Of a stretch of 64,000 nucleotides of DNA, positions 9,453 through 18,687 are shown in pieces. Every line of letters starts with the position of its first letter. Position 1 is the stretch's first letter. A program made the position numbers and the translations under genes. The stretch is from Planctomycetota bacterium (GTDB lineage Bacteria > Planctomycetota > B15-G4 > SIAN01), in contig JANQQL010000038.1 in assembly GCA_028289345.1 (NCBI GenBank), forward strand, positions 29,980-93,979, in the 5' to 3' direction. Below the pieces are notes generated by a model. The model saw only the letters and a program-made list of their open reading frames with translations, was not told where the DNA came from and did no database searches.

Positions 9453-9476
9453 CGGCCGGTCGATTCGATCCGGCCG
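9453..9476. terminator. Perfect inverted repeat between convergent stops (candidate terminator)
   Basis: CGGCCGG and CCGGCCG form a perfect 7-bp GC stem around a 10-base loop. The repeat sits in the 31-bp gap between the M1-like gene stop and the stop of the minus-strand secreted protein, where a bidirectional terminator is expected. No T-run follows on either strand. Confidence 0.4.
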
Positions 9477-9478
9477 AC

Positions 9479-10189
9479 TCAGCGCTTCTTCGGCGTCACT
9501 TCTTCGCGCTCTCCGCGTTGACCCGATTGAGGTGGCGGCAAACCTCGTCCTTGGCGAGCTTCGATCGCAGCCCGCCCCGGTCGTAAGGAAAGAGCCCGCT
9601 CTTCTTCCGAAGGCGCGTACTCGAGGATCCAAGGCGCCGCGAGGAAACACAGCTCGTTGGAGTCATAGGCCTCGAGAGTGTCGCCGCCTCGAGAGCGTGC
9701 TTTGCTCAACTCGGGCGCTGCCAGCGCCGAGATTCCTGCCGCCTCGGCCGCGGCCTGCTCCGCCTGGAAGATCGTCGCGGTGATTCGCTCTTCCAGCAAC
9801 CGCGAACCAAACCACACCGGACTGCGCGAAAGATCCACCTCGGGCACGAGTGCAACCAAGTGACCATCCCAACAACCGACGTTCATTCGTTGAGCCACCG
9901 CGTCCCCGGCAAAGAGCACGAAGTCCGGAGAACTGCGAGGCTCCAAGACCCAAGGACTCACCTTCAAGACCAGGACGAAACCACGGGTGACCTTCTTGGC
10001 CGCTCCGGCAACCCGAAACTCCATGGGCACCTGCAGTTGGAACGGCTGTGCGACCACGATCTCTTCGGGAGACGTCGGGTCCACCCGATGTTCGTGGGTC
10101 GCCTGGGGCAGACGCGAATCTCGCTCGGTCTGCGCCTCCACGGATCCGAGGGGGATCGCCAGAGCTGCCAACAGGTAGTTGCGAATCAT
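9479..10189 (-). CDS. Secreted protein of unknown function
   Basis: The product has 236 residues with a typical signal peptide (MIRNYLLAALAIPLGSVEAQ). I recognise no catalytic motif. The first half is beta-rich (VAQPFQLQVPMEFRVAG, VTRGFVLVLKVSPWVL), and an Ala/Glu-rich helical stretch (IFQAEQAAAEAAGISALAAPELSKA) follows. The tail is Gln/Arg/Gly-rich and disordered. It starts 13 bp after the stop of the secreted alpha/beta hydrolase, with GAGG in front of its ATG, so the two are surely one operon. A role as a partner, stabiliser or co-secreted factor for that hydrolase is a reasonable inference but nothing more. Confidence 0.7.
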   Translation of the reverse strand: MIRNYLLAALAIPLGSVEAQTERDSRLPQATHEHRVDPTSPEEIVVAQPFQLQVPMEFRVAGAAKKVTRGFVLVLKVSPWVLEPRSSPDFVLFAGDAVAQRMNVGCWDGHLVALVPEVDLSRSPVWFGSRLLEERITATIFQAEQAAAEAAGISALAAPELSKARSRGGDTLEAYDSNELCFLAAPWILEYAPSEEERALSLRPGRAAIEARQGRGLPPPQSGQRGEREEVTPKKR

Positions 10190-10202
10190 TGCCTGTCCTC
10201 GA

Positions 10203-12701
10203 TCAATCCGTGATCACTTCGATGTCATCGAAGCCGAGTCGTCCGCGACGCGAACCGTACTTCGTCCCGAACGAGAATCGCAGTTCGACGATGTCCGTCA
10301 GATCAATGCCAGAGCCGTTGGCTTCGAAGTCCGTGAGACGCAATCGATAGGTCTTGAATGCGGATCCCCAACCATTGGAACGAGTGTAGGGGGTATCGAT
10401 GCCACCGTACGGCCCGGTTCGGATGTGGCTTTCCACACCCAGACTGTCACGAACCGTGACGGTGAAAGCACGGTTTCCAATCGGTGCTCGGCTGCGCGGG
10501 TGGCCCGCCTGCTGGCAAGTGATGAACGAAAGATGAGTCCGCTCGCTCCAGTCTCTTCGATTCGGCGCGATCGTCTGAGCGTACTCAAAGGTGTCTCCGA
10601 GGTAGTGAAAGATCACTCCGTCGGTTTGCCACCAAAACCCACCGTCCGGTTCGGCATCGGAGTATCCCCCGGCCGGGTTCGTGTCGAAGAAGTTGCCTTC
10701 GAAGAGCCCCACGACGTCGGTGCGCACCGGCTGTCCGGAGCTGCTTAGAAAAGGATCCGGGTTGCTCTGGAAGTCTTCGATCACGAACTTCGGGGAACGG
10801 TTCGCCTCACGGTAGAGATTGACGATGCGATGCTCCGGGTCGACGAAATCCGTACCCAGCGGGCGGAAGACATCGGGGCTCCGAGTGAAAAAGTCCTTGG
10901 CCGGAACGTTGTCCTCGGCGACCAGAAAGACCCAAGGCAGCAGGTAACCGGCCGCGACCGCTTTCACTTCGTCGCGACTCATGATGTCGGGACCGGCGCA
11001 AAAGCACGACCACTGGTCATTGAAGTATCCGTGACCCGCCCCATACATGTAGATCACGGCCTTGTTGCCGCCGGCCCGGTTGTAGTGAAGCGTCGGGAGC
11101 GCTCCCGCGGCGCAACCACACACGTCCGAGTCCGAGCTCCCGAAATGCATCAGGAAATTGCGGTCCCCCGTGCGACTCCCCTGACCAAAGGAGAGAAACG
11201 TGACCTGAGCGATCGCGTGGATCCCCAAGAAGCTGTTCCGATCGAAGCCCTGGAGCGTGCCTCGCGGCGGACGAATGCCGTTGATGTCAGGATTCGCCAC
11301 CTGCTGGTACTGGACGATGACTCCCTCGCCCCCACGGCTGTGTCCTGAGGTGATCAGGCGCGTGGGATCGACTTTTCCATCGAGCAGTCCATTGGCCATC
11401 GGCGGGTAAGGATTGCCGTCCTCATCCACAAGCTCAGTCTGCAGAATCAATCGCTCGGTGTTCTTGTTGGTGAGCCACGCTCGCCAGCGAATCCCGGCAT
11501 TGACGTGTGCCGGAAACATGTCGAAGCTCGCCGTGATGTAGCCGTAGCTGGCGAGGAGTTCTTGCAAATAGCGGTAGCCGCGGAAGCTATTCCGATTCGA
11601 GGTGTTGCCGTGGGAAAACGTCACCAAGGGCAGCTTTCCCGGTGGCAGAGGGTCCGGATACACGACCAAGCCGCGTGATCGCATGGCCCGGGACGTGCCG
11701 CCATCGAAACCCTCGGTGTAGAAGAGTTCCCGATCGTCGAACACGAAAGATGCGGTGTCAAGTGGTCCGGGCTGGGTGGGATCCTCCACCACGTAGAACC
11801 CGGCCTCGCGGTCATCCAAGCCGTCGATCAGATCTCCCGGGTCCAAGCGCCCGTCCAACCCGAAGTCGTAGACCACGTCGTAGGGAACGCCAAAGCCAAG
11901 GCCGGCATCCCCCTGCAGGCCCCCCTTCCACGCCATCAAAGTATTGGCCTGCACCGTCCCGGCTTTGACCACCGCAGACTCGTACTCGCCGCTGACGTCG
12001 ACGAGTTTCTGGTTTTCTGCCCACTCTTCGGGAGTTCGGTGAGCTACCACGTAGCAGCGGTAGGGAAGACCGGTCCGCTCGACATGTCGCATGGGATCCA
12101 GGGCAGTCTCGACGAAACCATCTTCCCGGATGGCACGCGGGTACTGAAAGAACGGGTAGCGCGGCAAGGAGTGCCCCGCCAAGCCAGGAAACTTGCCCGC
12201 CCGAACCAAGACTCGATCGGCCACGGACCAGGGCTTGTCACCATCGGTCCACGACAAGACCAAGAAGGAACGTCCCACCCGGTGAGCGCTCACCAGGACC
12301 TGTTCCGGCAAGTCCTCGACCGAGAACTCCGCCGGCAACTCGATCGGCCGGCCCGACTCATCCACCACGTCAAGACGAGACTGATCGTCTTCGGGAACCT
12401 CTTCCAAGCGCAGGGCACCGTGATCGAACTTGCCGGCATCCATGGTGAATGGCCGCATGCAGAACCGCTGGGTCGCGAACGGCCAGGGCCCCCGGTCGCT
12501 CCGCCAGCGCAAGCGCTCGGGCAGGACCTCGACGAACACGCCGAGTGCCGCCTCGTTGCGATCGTCGGAGTAGACCGCGCTCAAGTCTTGAGCGTCCGCA
12601 AGGGATCCCAGGCTGGCCCAACCGAGAACGGCTCCTCCCCACCAACGAAGCCCTGTTGGGCAGACAGATGCCCCGCCCACGCTCTTGCGAAGATGCCCCA
12701 T
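10203..12701 (-). CDS. Large secreted alpha/beta hydrolase (chlorophyllase/lipase-like) with C-terminal beta domain
   Basis: The frame gives 832 residues from the ATG at 12701, which has GGAGG nine bases upstream; another ATG at 12707 sits too close to that site. An N-terminal hydrophobic segment (GGAVLGWASLGSLADAQ) is a signal peptide. The hydrolase core lies in the middle: LPLVTFSHGNTSNRNSF supplies the oxyanion region, and TSGHSRGGEG is the nucleophile elbow with Ser in G-H-S-R-G. The form recalls dienelactone hydrolase, chlorophyllase and polyester-hydrolase relatives. The last 200 residues look like a beta-sandwich ending LGFDDIEVITD, a common carbohydrate- or surface-binding add-on. An ester substrate outside the cell is likely. 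The protein is much larger than plain cutinase-like enzymes. Confidence 0.8.
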   Translation of the reverse strand: MGHLRKSVGGASVCPTGLRWWGGAVLGWASLGSLADAQDLSAVYSDDRNEAALGVFVEVLPERLRWRSDRGPWPFATQRFCMRPFTMDAGKFDHGALRLEEVPEDDQSRLDVVDESGRPIELPAEFSVEDLPEQVLVSAHRVGRSFLVLSWTDGDKPWSVADRVLVRAGKFPGLAGHSLPRYPFFQYPRAIREDGFVETALDPMRHVERTGLPYRCYVVAHRTPEEWAENQKLVDVSGEYESAVVKAGTVQANTLMAWKGGLQGDAGLGFGVPYDVVYDFGLDGRLDPGDLIDGLDDREAGFYVVEDPTQPGPLDTASFVFDDRELFYTEGFDGGTSRAMRSRGLVVYPDPLPPGKLPLVTFSHGNTSNRNSFRGYRYLQELLASYGYITASFDMFPAHVNAGIRWRAWLTNKNTERLILQTELVDEDGNPYPPMANGLLDGKVDPTRLITSGHSRGGEGVIVQYQQVANPDINGIRPPRGTLQGFDRNSFLGIHAIAQVTFLSFGQGSRTGDRNFLMHFGSSDSDVCGCAAGALPTLHYNRAGGNKAVIYMYGAGHGYFNDQWSCFCAGPDIMSRDEVKAVAAGYLLPWVFLVAEDNVPAKDFFTRSPDVFRPLGTDFVDPEHRIVNLYREANRSPKFVIEDFQSNPDPFLSSSGQPVRTDVVGLFEGNFFDTNPAGGYSDAEPDGGFWWQTDGVIFHYLGDTFEYAQTIAPNRRDWSERTHLSFITCQQAGHPRSRAPIGNRAFTVTVRDSLGVESHIRTGPYGGIDTPYTRSNGWGSAFKTYRLRLTDFEANGSGIDLTDIVELRFSFGTKYGSRRGRLGFDDIEVITD

Positions 12702-12777
12702 GAACATGAGCCTCCGATTCGAAATCGGACCCCCGAATCTTCGGAGGTCCGATCTCCAGGAAACCGAATGGAAGTGC

Positions 12778-13653
12778 TTAGGCCGCCTTGCCGTCCACCT
12801 GGTGCATGTGAACGTCCTGTTGCGGGTACGGAATAGAGATGTTCGCCTTGTCAAACTCCAGCTTGACCTTCTCGGTGACATCGAACATCACGCCCCAGTA
12901 GTCCGCGGTCTTGACCCAAGGACGCGCAACGAAATTCACGCTGCTGTCGGCAAGTTCCGACACCGCGATCAGCGGGGCCGGATCTTTCAAGATCCGCGAA
13001 TCTTCGGAAAGGATCTTGGCAAGCAGGTCCTTGGCCTTCTTGATGTCGTCGTCGTAGCCGATGCCGAACACCATGTCGACGCGGCGCGTGTCATGGGCCG
13101 AGTAGTTGACGATGCTGCCGCCAGTGATCGAACCGTTGGGAACGATGATCTTCTTGTTGTCACCGGTCTTGATGATGGTGGAGAAAATCTCGATCTCCAC
13201 GATGACCCCGGAGACGCCGCCGGCCTCGACGAAGTCGCCGATCTTGAACGGACGGAAGATCATGATCATGACGCCCGAAGCGAAGTTCGACAGCGACCCC
13301 TGCAAAGCAAAGCCGACTGCCAGACCGGCGGCGGCGATGACTGCGGCGAACGACGTCGTGTTGACCCCCAGTTGTTCGAGAGCGGCAATGGTGACGACCA
13401 CCACCAACATCGTGTAGGCCATCTTGCACAGGAAGCCGACCAACATTTGGTCTGCCTTGCCGCGCTGCAAGGCCTTGCCGAGGAGCCCGACGAGAATCTT
13501 GGCGACCCAACGACCGATCACGAAGATCGCGACCGCTCCGGCAAGTTTGATCAGGAAATCGATTCCGTGATCCTTCACGAAATCGATCATCTCCGTCACG
13601 TTGGGCATGGAACTGCCGGACTCACCGGTGTTGGCTGCGTCGGCTTCTTGCAT
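12778..13653 (-). CDS. Small-conductance mechanosensitive channel, MscS family
   Basis: The 291-residue protein starts at the ATG at 13653 behind an excellent AAAGGAGAGG site. MscS hallmarks are all present. Three hydrophobic helices come first. TM3 is Gly/Ala-rich (AAAGLAVGFALQGSLSNFASGVMIMIFRPFKIGDFVE), followed by the beta domain (KIIVPNGSITGGSIVNYS) and an alpha/beta C-terminal domain. The length matches E. coli MscS (286). The channel opens under membrane tension to release solutes during osmotic downshift. It stands alone, 76 bp upstream of the secreted hydrolase gene on the same strand, and is divergent from an APC permease. Confidence 0.96.
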   Translation of the reverse strand: MQEADAANTGESGSSMPNVTEMIDFVKDHGIDFLIKLAGAVAIFVIGRWVAKILVGLLGKALQRGKADQMLVGFLCKMAYTMLVVVVTIAALEQLGVNTTSFAAVIAAAGLAVGFALQGSLSNFASGVMIMIFRPFKIGDFVEAGGVSGVIVEIEIFSTIIKTGDNKKIIVPNGSITGGSIVNYSAHDTRRVDMVFGIGYDDDIKKAKDLLAKILSEDSRILKDPAPLIAVSELADSSVNFVARPWVKTADYWGVMFDVTEKVKLEFDKANISIPYPQQDVHMHQVDGKAA

Positions 13654-13942
13654 CGAACCTCTCCTTTGTCTTTCTCTCTTCACGCGGGCGTGAAGAACCA
13701 TCCGCGGGTGTCAGGAGCTCGAGGAGGTGGCTGGTTAGCTCTCCCGGGGAAACGAAACTCTGGCTCCGCGCTTTTCCAGCGCCTCACTGGGGAAACAGGA
13801 CCGGGGATTCTCCGGCAAGCGCGGCAAAAAGGCCAGGGCATCACGAATGATCTCACGCCCCCGTCCCGTCGAACCCTCTCGTGGAATCTGAAAAGAGGCC
13901 CCTAAGATCCCAGGATCCCCTCCGACAACCCGTCGAGATCCA

Positions 13943-15358
13943 ATGACCGGCCCCTCCTCCCAAGACCGACGCAAGCTCGGCGCCGTCAGTGCCACGGCGA
14001 TTGTTGCGGGGTCGATGCTGGGGATCGGCGTGTTCTTGACTCCTCGGCTGGTTGCCGCGGAAGTTTCCTCGCTCGCTTGGTATCTGGCGCTGTGGGGATT
14101 CGGTGGTGTGGTCGCGGGTGCCGGAGCCTGTGCCTACGCGGAACTCGGCGCCATGATGCCGCGGGCCGGTGGCGACTATGTCTACTTGCGCCACACCTAC
14201 GGGCGATCCTTGGGGTTCGCCGCCGGGTGGCTCCTGTTCACCGGAGTGTTCGGCGGTTCCATCGCCAGCATGTCGGCGGCGGTCTGCGAGTACCAGATCC
14301 CGGTCTTGCTTCATCAAGGCTTGGGGCTGGACTTGGCACAGGAACTCCCCTGGTTCGGAAGCGAAGGAAATGGCCCGCGGTGGGGCGGAGCTCTGCTGAT
14401 CCTCCTGTTGACCGGGATCAATGCGTTGGGAGTCCGAGTCTCCGCCGTGGTGCAAACCTTGGTGACTGTTGTCCCGGTGGCCCTCCTGGCTGGCTTCGCC
14501 GTGTACGGGTTGGCAACCGTTCCCCACGAAACAGCGGTCGCTGCCTCGAGCGACGCGGAACGCCCCCTGTCCGGGATGGCAGTCGCAATGCTGCACATCT
14601 ACTTCGCCTACGCCGGTTGGAACGCCATCAGCTACGTCGGCGGCGAAGTCCGTAATCCTGCGCGCACCCTGCCTCGCAGCCTCTTCCTCGGCACGGCGAT
14701 CATCACGATTCTCTATCTTCTCCTTGCTGGGTTCTTCGCGGTCGTCCTAGGAATGGGCGGGCTTCCCCAAGCTTTCGAAGCGGGCACCGCATCGGCCACG
14801 GCCTTGTTCGGCGAATCAGCAACGGTTTGGGTCGCGGGCTTGATCGCCATCGCTCTCCTCGGATCCGTGAACGCCACCATCCTTGCCGGCGCTCGCATCG
14901 GCTTTGCCATGGGACGGGATTCTGTGCTCCCGGCATCTCTGGGGACCGTCGGGGCCAGCCGCGGCGCTCCGACTCGGGCTCTTTGGTTGCAAGCGGGTTT
15001 TGCGGGGCTGCTGCTGTTGAGCGGAACGTTCAGTGAATTGGTCGAGATGACCAGCCTGGCCATGTTCGTCCTTGGGGGACTGACGGTGACCGCGATGTTC
15101 GTGCTGCGCGCGCGAGAACCGGAGGTCGCGCGGCCCTATCGAGCCTTCGGTTATCCCTGGTTTCCCGCGATCTACTTGGCAGTCAGCTTGGTTGTCATCA
15201 CACTCAAAATCCACGGGACTGTGGAACAAGGTTGGACCTCGGAGGGCTTCCGCGGACGCCCCTGGTTTCCTCTGTTCGGGGTGGCCTTGTTCCTGCTGAT
15301 GTTCGCGGCTCACCGGCTGTTTCGCTCCCCGGCGACAACACAAGGGATCGAAAGATGA
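13943..15358 (+). CDS. APC-superfamily amino acid permease
   Basis: The 471-residue membrane protein has about twelve hydrophobic helices. It starts with the APC motif GAVSATAIVAGSMLGIGVFLTP, the broken TM1 with GSMLGIG that binds the amino acid backbone. Further signs are YAELGAMMPRAGGDYVYLRHTYG after TM2 and FAYAGWNAISYVGGEVRNPARTLPRS in TM6. These match LAT/serine-threonine exchanger-like members of the family. Its TGA overlaps the ATG of the next gene (ATGA at 15355), so the aspartyl protease downstream is translationally coupled. The pair could link external proteolysis to uptake, although the specific amino acid cannot be read from the sequence. Confidence 0.93.
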   Translation: MTGPSSQDRRKLGAVSATAIVAGSMLGIGVFLTPRLVAAEVSSLAWYLALWGFGGVVAGAGACAYAELGAMMPRAGGDYVYLRHTYGRSLGFAAGWLLFTGVFGGSIASMSAAVCEYQIPVLLHQGLGLDLAQELPWFGSEGNGPRWGGALLILLLTGINALGVRVSAVVQTLVTVVPVALLAGFAVYGLATVPHETAVAASSDAERPLSGMAVAMLHIYFAYAGWNAISYVGGEVRNPARTLPRSLFLGTAIITILYLLLAGFFAVVLGMGGLPQAFEAGTASATALFGESATVWVAGLIAIALLGSVNATILAGARIGFAMGRDSVLPASLGTVGASRGAPTRALWLQAGFAGLLLLSGTFSELVEMTSLAMFVLGGLTVTAMFVLRAREPEVARPYRAFGYPWFPAIYLAVSLVVITLKIHGTVEQGWTSEGFRGRPWFPLFGVALFLLMFAAHRLFRSPATTQGIER

Positions 15359-17052
15359 CATTTGCGGATCTGATGGGGCTCTACCCGCGAGGCCAAACCA
15401 GTCGGCGCCCCCCTCGTCGGGGAGTCGGAGCAAGTCGCCAACCGCCGACGCGACCCCCTCAACGGGAATCTCTAGAACGATATCTCGTCCGGCTCGGAGC
15501 CGTGCTGGCACGTGAGATCCGGCGTGGGATCACCGTCGCTGCATGGGCCGGACTCTTGGTTTCCAGCTCTTCGGCGTCCGCCTCGACGGATTCCAAACTC
15601 GCCGAGCTTCTCGAACCCCTGCGTCAGCGCTGGAAATCCCTTCCGGAGTCTGGCTGGCAACTCCAGGGAGTCCACTCGACGTTCTCCTTGGATGGGGACT
15701 ACCAGCTGCTCTTCAACACCCAAGGCCATTTCCGTGAGACTCGCGACGGCGACTTCCGCCATGTCACGGGATTCGACGGGACCCACTGTTGGGAAAACGG
15801 CTTCACCGGCGTGCCTCGGAAACTCGAACTCGGAGAACGGGAGTCCGCTCTGGCCTCGATCTGGCTTCGCACCGGTTTTTGGGCTCAGGAAGACGGCCCG
15901 TTCCAGGTCCTCTGGAAGAGCGAAGATGCCGAGCAGGTCACCCTCGAACTGACTCTTTCCGCGACCTTCCACGGAGAGCTGGTGGTTGGCCGCGAAACAG
16001 GACATCCCCTGGCGTTTCGCTCCGACGATCGACGCGTCGCCCAGATGACGTTTGCCGTCGCAGACTCTTCCAAGGATCCATGGTCGTCCACAATCGACCA
16101 GGAGGACTCGCGAGGGGACCTCATTCGTCTCACCGTGACGGGATCATCTCCCGCCTCGGCCAACAGTTCCTCGTTGTACCAGCAATCGCTGACCGCGGTC
16201 GTCGACACCGACTACGACGTCGAGGTTCCCTCGCGGATCGAAGTCCAGCGGGCAAGATCGGGGCACCTGCTGGTCCGCCCACTCGTGAACGGGGAAGATC
16301 TCGGCTGGTGGGCGTTTGATAGCGGCGCCGGCTCATCGACCATCCAGCCGGGGGTGGCGGACCAACTCGGCTTCGAGGAACTGGGACAGGCCATCGTCGG
16401 CGGAGTCGGTGGCAGCGCCGGCCCGCACAGTTTTCGGCGCGGCCTGTCGTTCCAGCTTGGCCCGGTGATCCAGGAGGACCCGCTGCTTCTCGAATTCGAT
16501 CACTCACCATTCACGCCGGTACTTGGCACTCCCATCGCTGGCATCGTGGGATTCGACCTGCTCGCGCGCGCCGTCGTGGAACTGGACTTGGGAGCCCCCT
16601 CGATCTCCTTGCACGATCCCTCCGAGTACGTTCTTCGCAACGCCACTTGGCAACCACTCGCACTCTATGGACGACACCCCTGCCCAACGGCACGCTTCGA
16701 AGGAGGGAATTCGGGAGTCTTCGTCTTGGATACGGGATCCACCGGAACCGTGACCTTTCACCGGCCCGCGGTGGAGAACCTGCAACTCCTTGCCGACCGC
16801 GAAGTGGCTCGATCGATCGCTGGCGGCGTGGGCGGCAGCGTGTCTACGCGAACCGGCGTTCTTGAGTACTTCGAGCTCGGCTCCCACCGATTCGAGAATC
16901 CCGTGGTCGAATTCGCTCTGGAGGAGGTTGGCTCGTTCGCCGATCCCCACACCGTGGGGAACATTGGCGGCGCCTTTCTGCGACCGTTCCACGTGGTGTT
17001 CGACTACTCGAACCACCGCATCGCGTTTCGCCCCAAGGCCGCTGACGACTAA
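15355..17052 (+). CDS. Secreted two-lobed aspartyl protease-like protein
   Basis: The frame overlaps the permease stop by ATGA. From that ATG it has 565 residues, but the first 50 are Arg/Pro-rich. An in-frame GTG at 15502 would open straight into a good signal peptide (GITVAAWAGLLVSSSSASAS), so the true start is uncertain. Residues 80-290 resemble a lipoprotein-type beta domain. Two retropepsin/pepsin-like lobes follow: WWAFDSGAGSSTI (Asp about 322) and VFVLDTGSTGTVTF (Asp about 459). Each is followed by IVGGVGGS or IAGGVGGS, a flap-like repeat, and a hydrophobic-Gly segment (GIVGFDLL, GNIGGAFL). Most bacterial retropepsin-like proteins have one lobe and dimerise. Here both lobes are in one chain, as in pepsin. 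The target is unknown. Confidence 0.85.
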   Translation: MTFADLMGLYPRGQTSRRPPRRGVGASRQPPTRPPQRESLERYLVRLGAVLAREIRRGITVAAWAGLLVSSSSASASTDSKLAELLEPLRQRWKSLPESGWQLQGVHSTFSLDGDYQLLFNTQGHFRETRDGDFRHVTGFDGTHCWENGFTGVPRKLELGERESALASIWLRTGFWAQEDGPFQVLWKSEDAEQVTLELTLSATFHGELVVGRETGHPLAFRSDDRRVAQMTFAVADSSKDPWSSTIDQEDSRGDLIRLTVTGSSPASANSSSLYQQSLTAVVDTDYDVEVPSRIEVQRARSGHLLVRPLVNGEDLGWWAFDSGAGSSTIQPGVADQLGFEELGQAIVGGVGGSAGPHSFRRGLSFQLGPVIQEDPLLLEFDHSPFTPVLGTPIAGIVGFDLLARAVVELDLGAPSISLHDPSEYVLRNATWQPLALYGRHPCPTARFEGGNSGVFVLDTGSTGTVTFHRPAVENLQLLADREVARSIAGGVGGSVSTRTGVLEYFELGSHRFENPVVEFALEEVGSFADPHTVGNIGGAFLRPFHVVFDYSNHRIAFRPKAADD

Positions 17053-17067
17053 CTCCTCGCGGGCCAG

Positions 17068-18579
17068 CTAGTTCCTGGGGCGAATTCGATAGATCGGAAT
17101 GCCACGGGGGAATCGCTGGCTCGGGACGAATGTCACTTCCGCCGCATGGCGCTCCACCTCCTTGACGATGTTGCCCGGCGGAGGTTCGTCAAACAGGACA
17201 TAGTCGATGTCGTAGCGCTCGATCATTTCCGGGCGCCTCTGGAAACGCCAAGTGTAACAGCGCCGCTGGGCGAGTTTGGTGTACACCGGAGCACGGTTGC
17301 AGAGCACCTTGGCTTGCGGTGGAGTGTTCGCTGTCAGCCACTGCGCCACCTCGTGCATGTCATTCCAGTACACTTGCTGCTCGATTCCACCGATCTCCCA
17401 CCGCTCGACATCGGTGCGAGCCGGGTAAAGAACCATGTTGTGAACCAGCAGCGCGATCACCAAGACCAAGGTCACCGAGAAAGACCAGGTCCGGTTTCGA
17501 ACGAACCCCTGAACGACAGTGCGACATCCAACAACCAAATCGGGAAGGAGAAACGGAACCAAGGGAAGCAACAAACGATGATTGAAGGTGAAGTAAGTGA
17601 GAACCACCGCGCTGTAGGTGAGGGGGAACCAAACGCCGAACACCCCTTCTCGTCGCCAGCGAAGCAGCGCTCCGATTCCCAGCAGGACCAGGAATGCCAC
17701 CCGGGTGAGGGCATGATCCACGCCAAATCCCATGGTGGACAGAGCGCCCATCAACCCATCGCCGTTGGTTTTCAGGCGCTTCGTCCAGGACGGGCCCCCC
17801 TCGGGGTCGGACCAGGGCACGAGTGCAGAACTCGGGTCCCCGGGATCGACCTTCCAGACTGCGGTCGAATAGTCGTACAAGTACAGCTGCTCCGCCGGCA
17901 CTTCCCGCGTCGGGGCGACGGCTCGAGCGTGGAGCCACCACGGCATCATCGCCAGAACCGCGACTCCTGTGGCCACCAGCAACCGCGACCGTCGTTCCTT
18001 GTTGACCGAGGCGAGTAGCAAGCCGGGAAGCACGATCAACGAGGCGCTGCGAACATACATGGACGCCGCCAGCGCGAGTCCCCCAGCGACGCCTCTCATC
18101 CAGGGATTGCCGCGGTTCGTGCGATCTCGCAACCACCACATCGAGAGCAGAAGCAAGTCCAGAGCCAGCACGTCACTCACGGTCCACCCGAGATAGATCG
18201 TGAACACATAGGTCGTGCCGCTGAGGATCGCGACCAAAACGGACAGGGCGGTCCCCAGCCAATCCCGGAAGAGGAGGAATTGGAGCACCGCGGTGCCCGC
18301 AACGCACGCCGCCATGCATGCGCTCAGCAGTGCTTCCTTGTCCAAGAAGAAAGTGAGCAGCCAGGGGTAACCCGGCGGCCGAAGCACGAACGGCTGGCCG
18401 AGGTAGGTGTAGCCGAGCCCCTCCTCCAGTGCTTGGGCAGTCACCAGATACAACGAGCTATCCCATTCCGGGAGCCACTGGGCGTGGGTGCCGCGGAGGA
18501 GGCAAAGGAGCGTATAGGCGGCGAGGACGACCCAGGGGCCGCCGCGCGCAGCAAGCCGAAGAAAAGAGGAGCGATCCAT
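17068..18579 (-). CDS. ArnT/PMT-like GT-C glycosyltransferase
   Basis: A 503-residue polytopic membrane protein starting at the ATG at 18579; the frame continues upstream but runs into the divergent acyltransferase gene. After TM1 comes PEWDSSLYLVTAQALEEGLGYTYLGQPFVLRPPGYPWLL. This is the first periplasmic loop of the ArnT/PMT family, with the catalytic acidic residue and the RPPGYP pattern. About ten more hydrophobic helices follow, then a soluble C-terminal domain (EVAQWLTANTPPQAKVLCNRAPVYTKLAQRRCY). Family members move a sugar from a polyprenyl phosphate to lipid A, protein or glycan. It converges with the protease gene (15 bp between stops). The diverging FemAB-like gene suggests envelope polymer work. 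Confidence 0.85.
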   Translation of the reverse strand: MDRSSFLRLAARGGPWVVLAAYTLLCLLRGTHAQWLPEWDSSLYLVTAQALEEGLGYTYLGQPFVLRPPGYPWLLTFFLDKEALLSACMAACVAGTAVLQFLLFRDWLGTALSVLVAILSGTTYVFTIYLGWTVSDVLALDLLLLSMWWLRDRTNRGNPWMRGVAGGLALAASMYVRSASLIVLPGLLLASVNKERRSRLLVATGVAVLAMMPWWLHARAVAPTREVPAEQLYLYDYSTAVWKVDPGDPSSALVPWSDPEGGPSWTKRLKTNGDGLMGALSTMGFGVDHALTRVAFLVLLGIGALLRWRREGVFGVWFPLTYSAVVLTYFTFNHRLLLPLVPFLLPDLVVGCRTVVQGFVRNRTWSFSVTLVLVIALLVHNMVLYPARTDVERWEIGGIEQQVYWNDMHEVAQWLTANTPPQAKVLCNRAPVYTKLAQRRCYTWRFQRRPEMIERYDIDYVLFDEPPPGNIVKEVERHAAEVTFVPSQRFPRGIPIYRIRPRN

Positions 18580-18687
18580 GATTGGGGGCGGCATTGTACC
18601 GGGGCGCTGGCCTCCAGAGTCGGGTCCGAGGAAGACGAAGAAGGGAACCCTCGTTCTGCTTCTCCCCAAGCTCCCTCGGAACCCACG

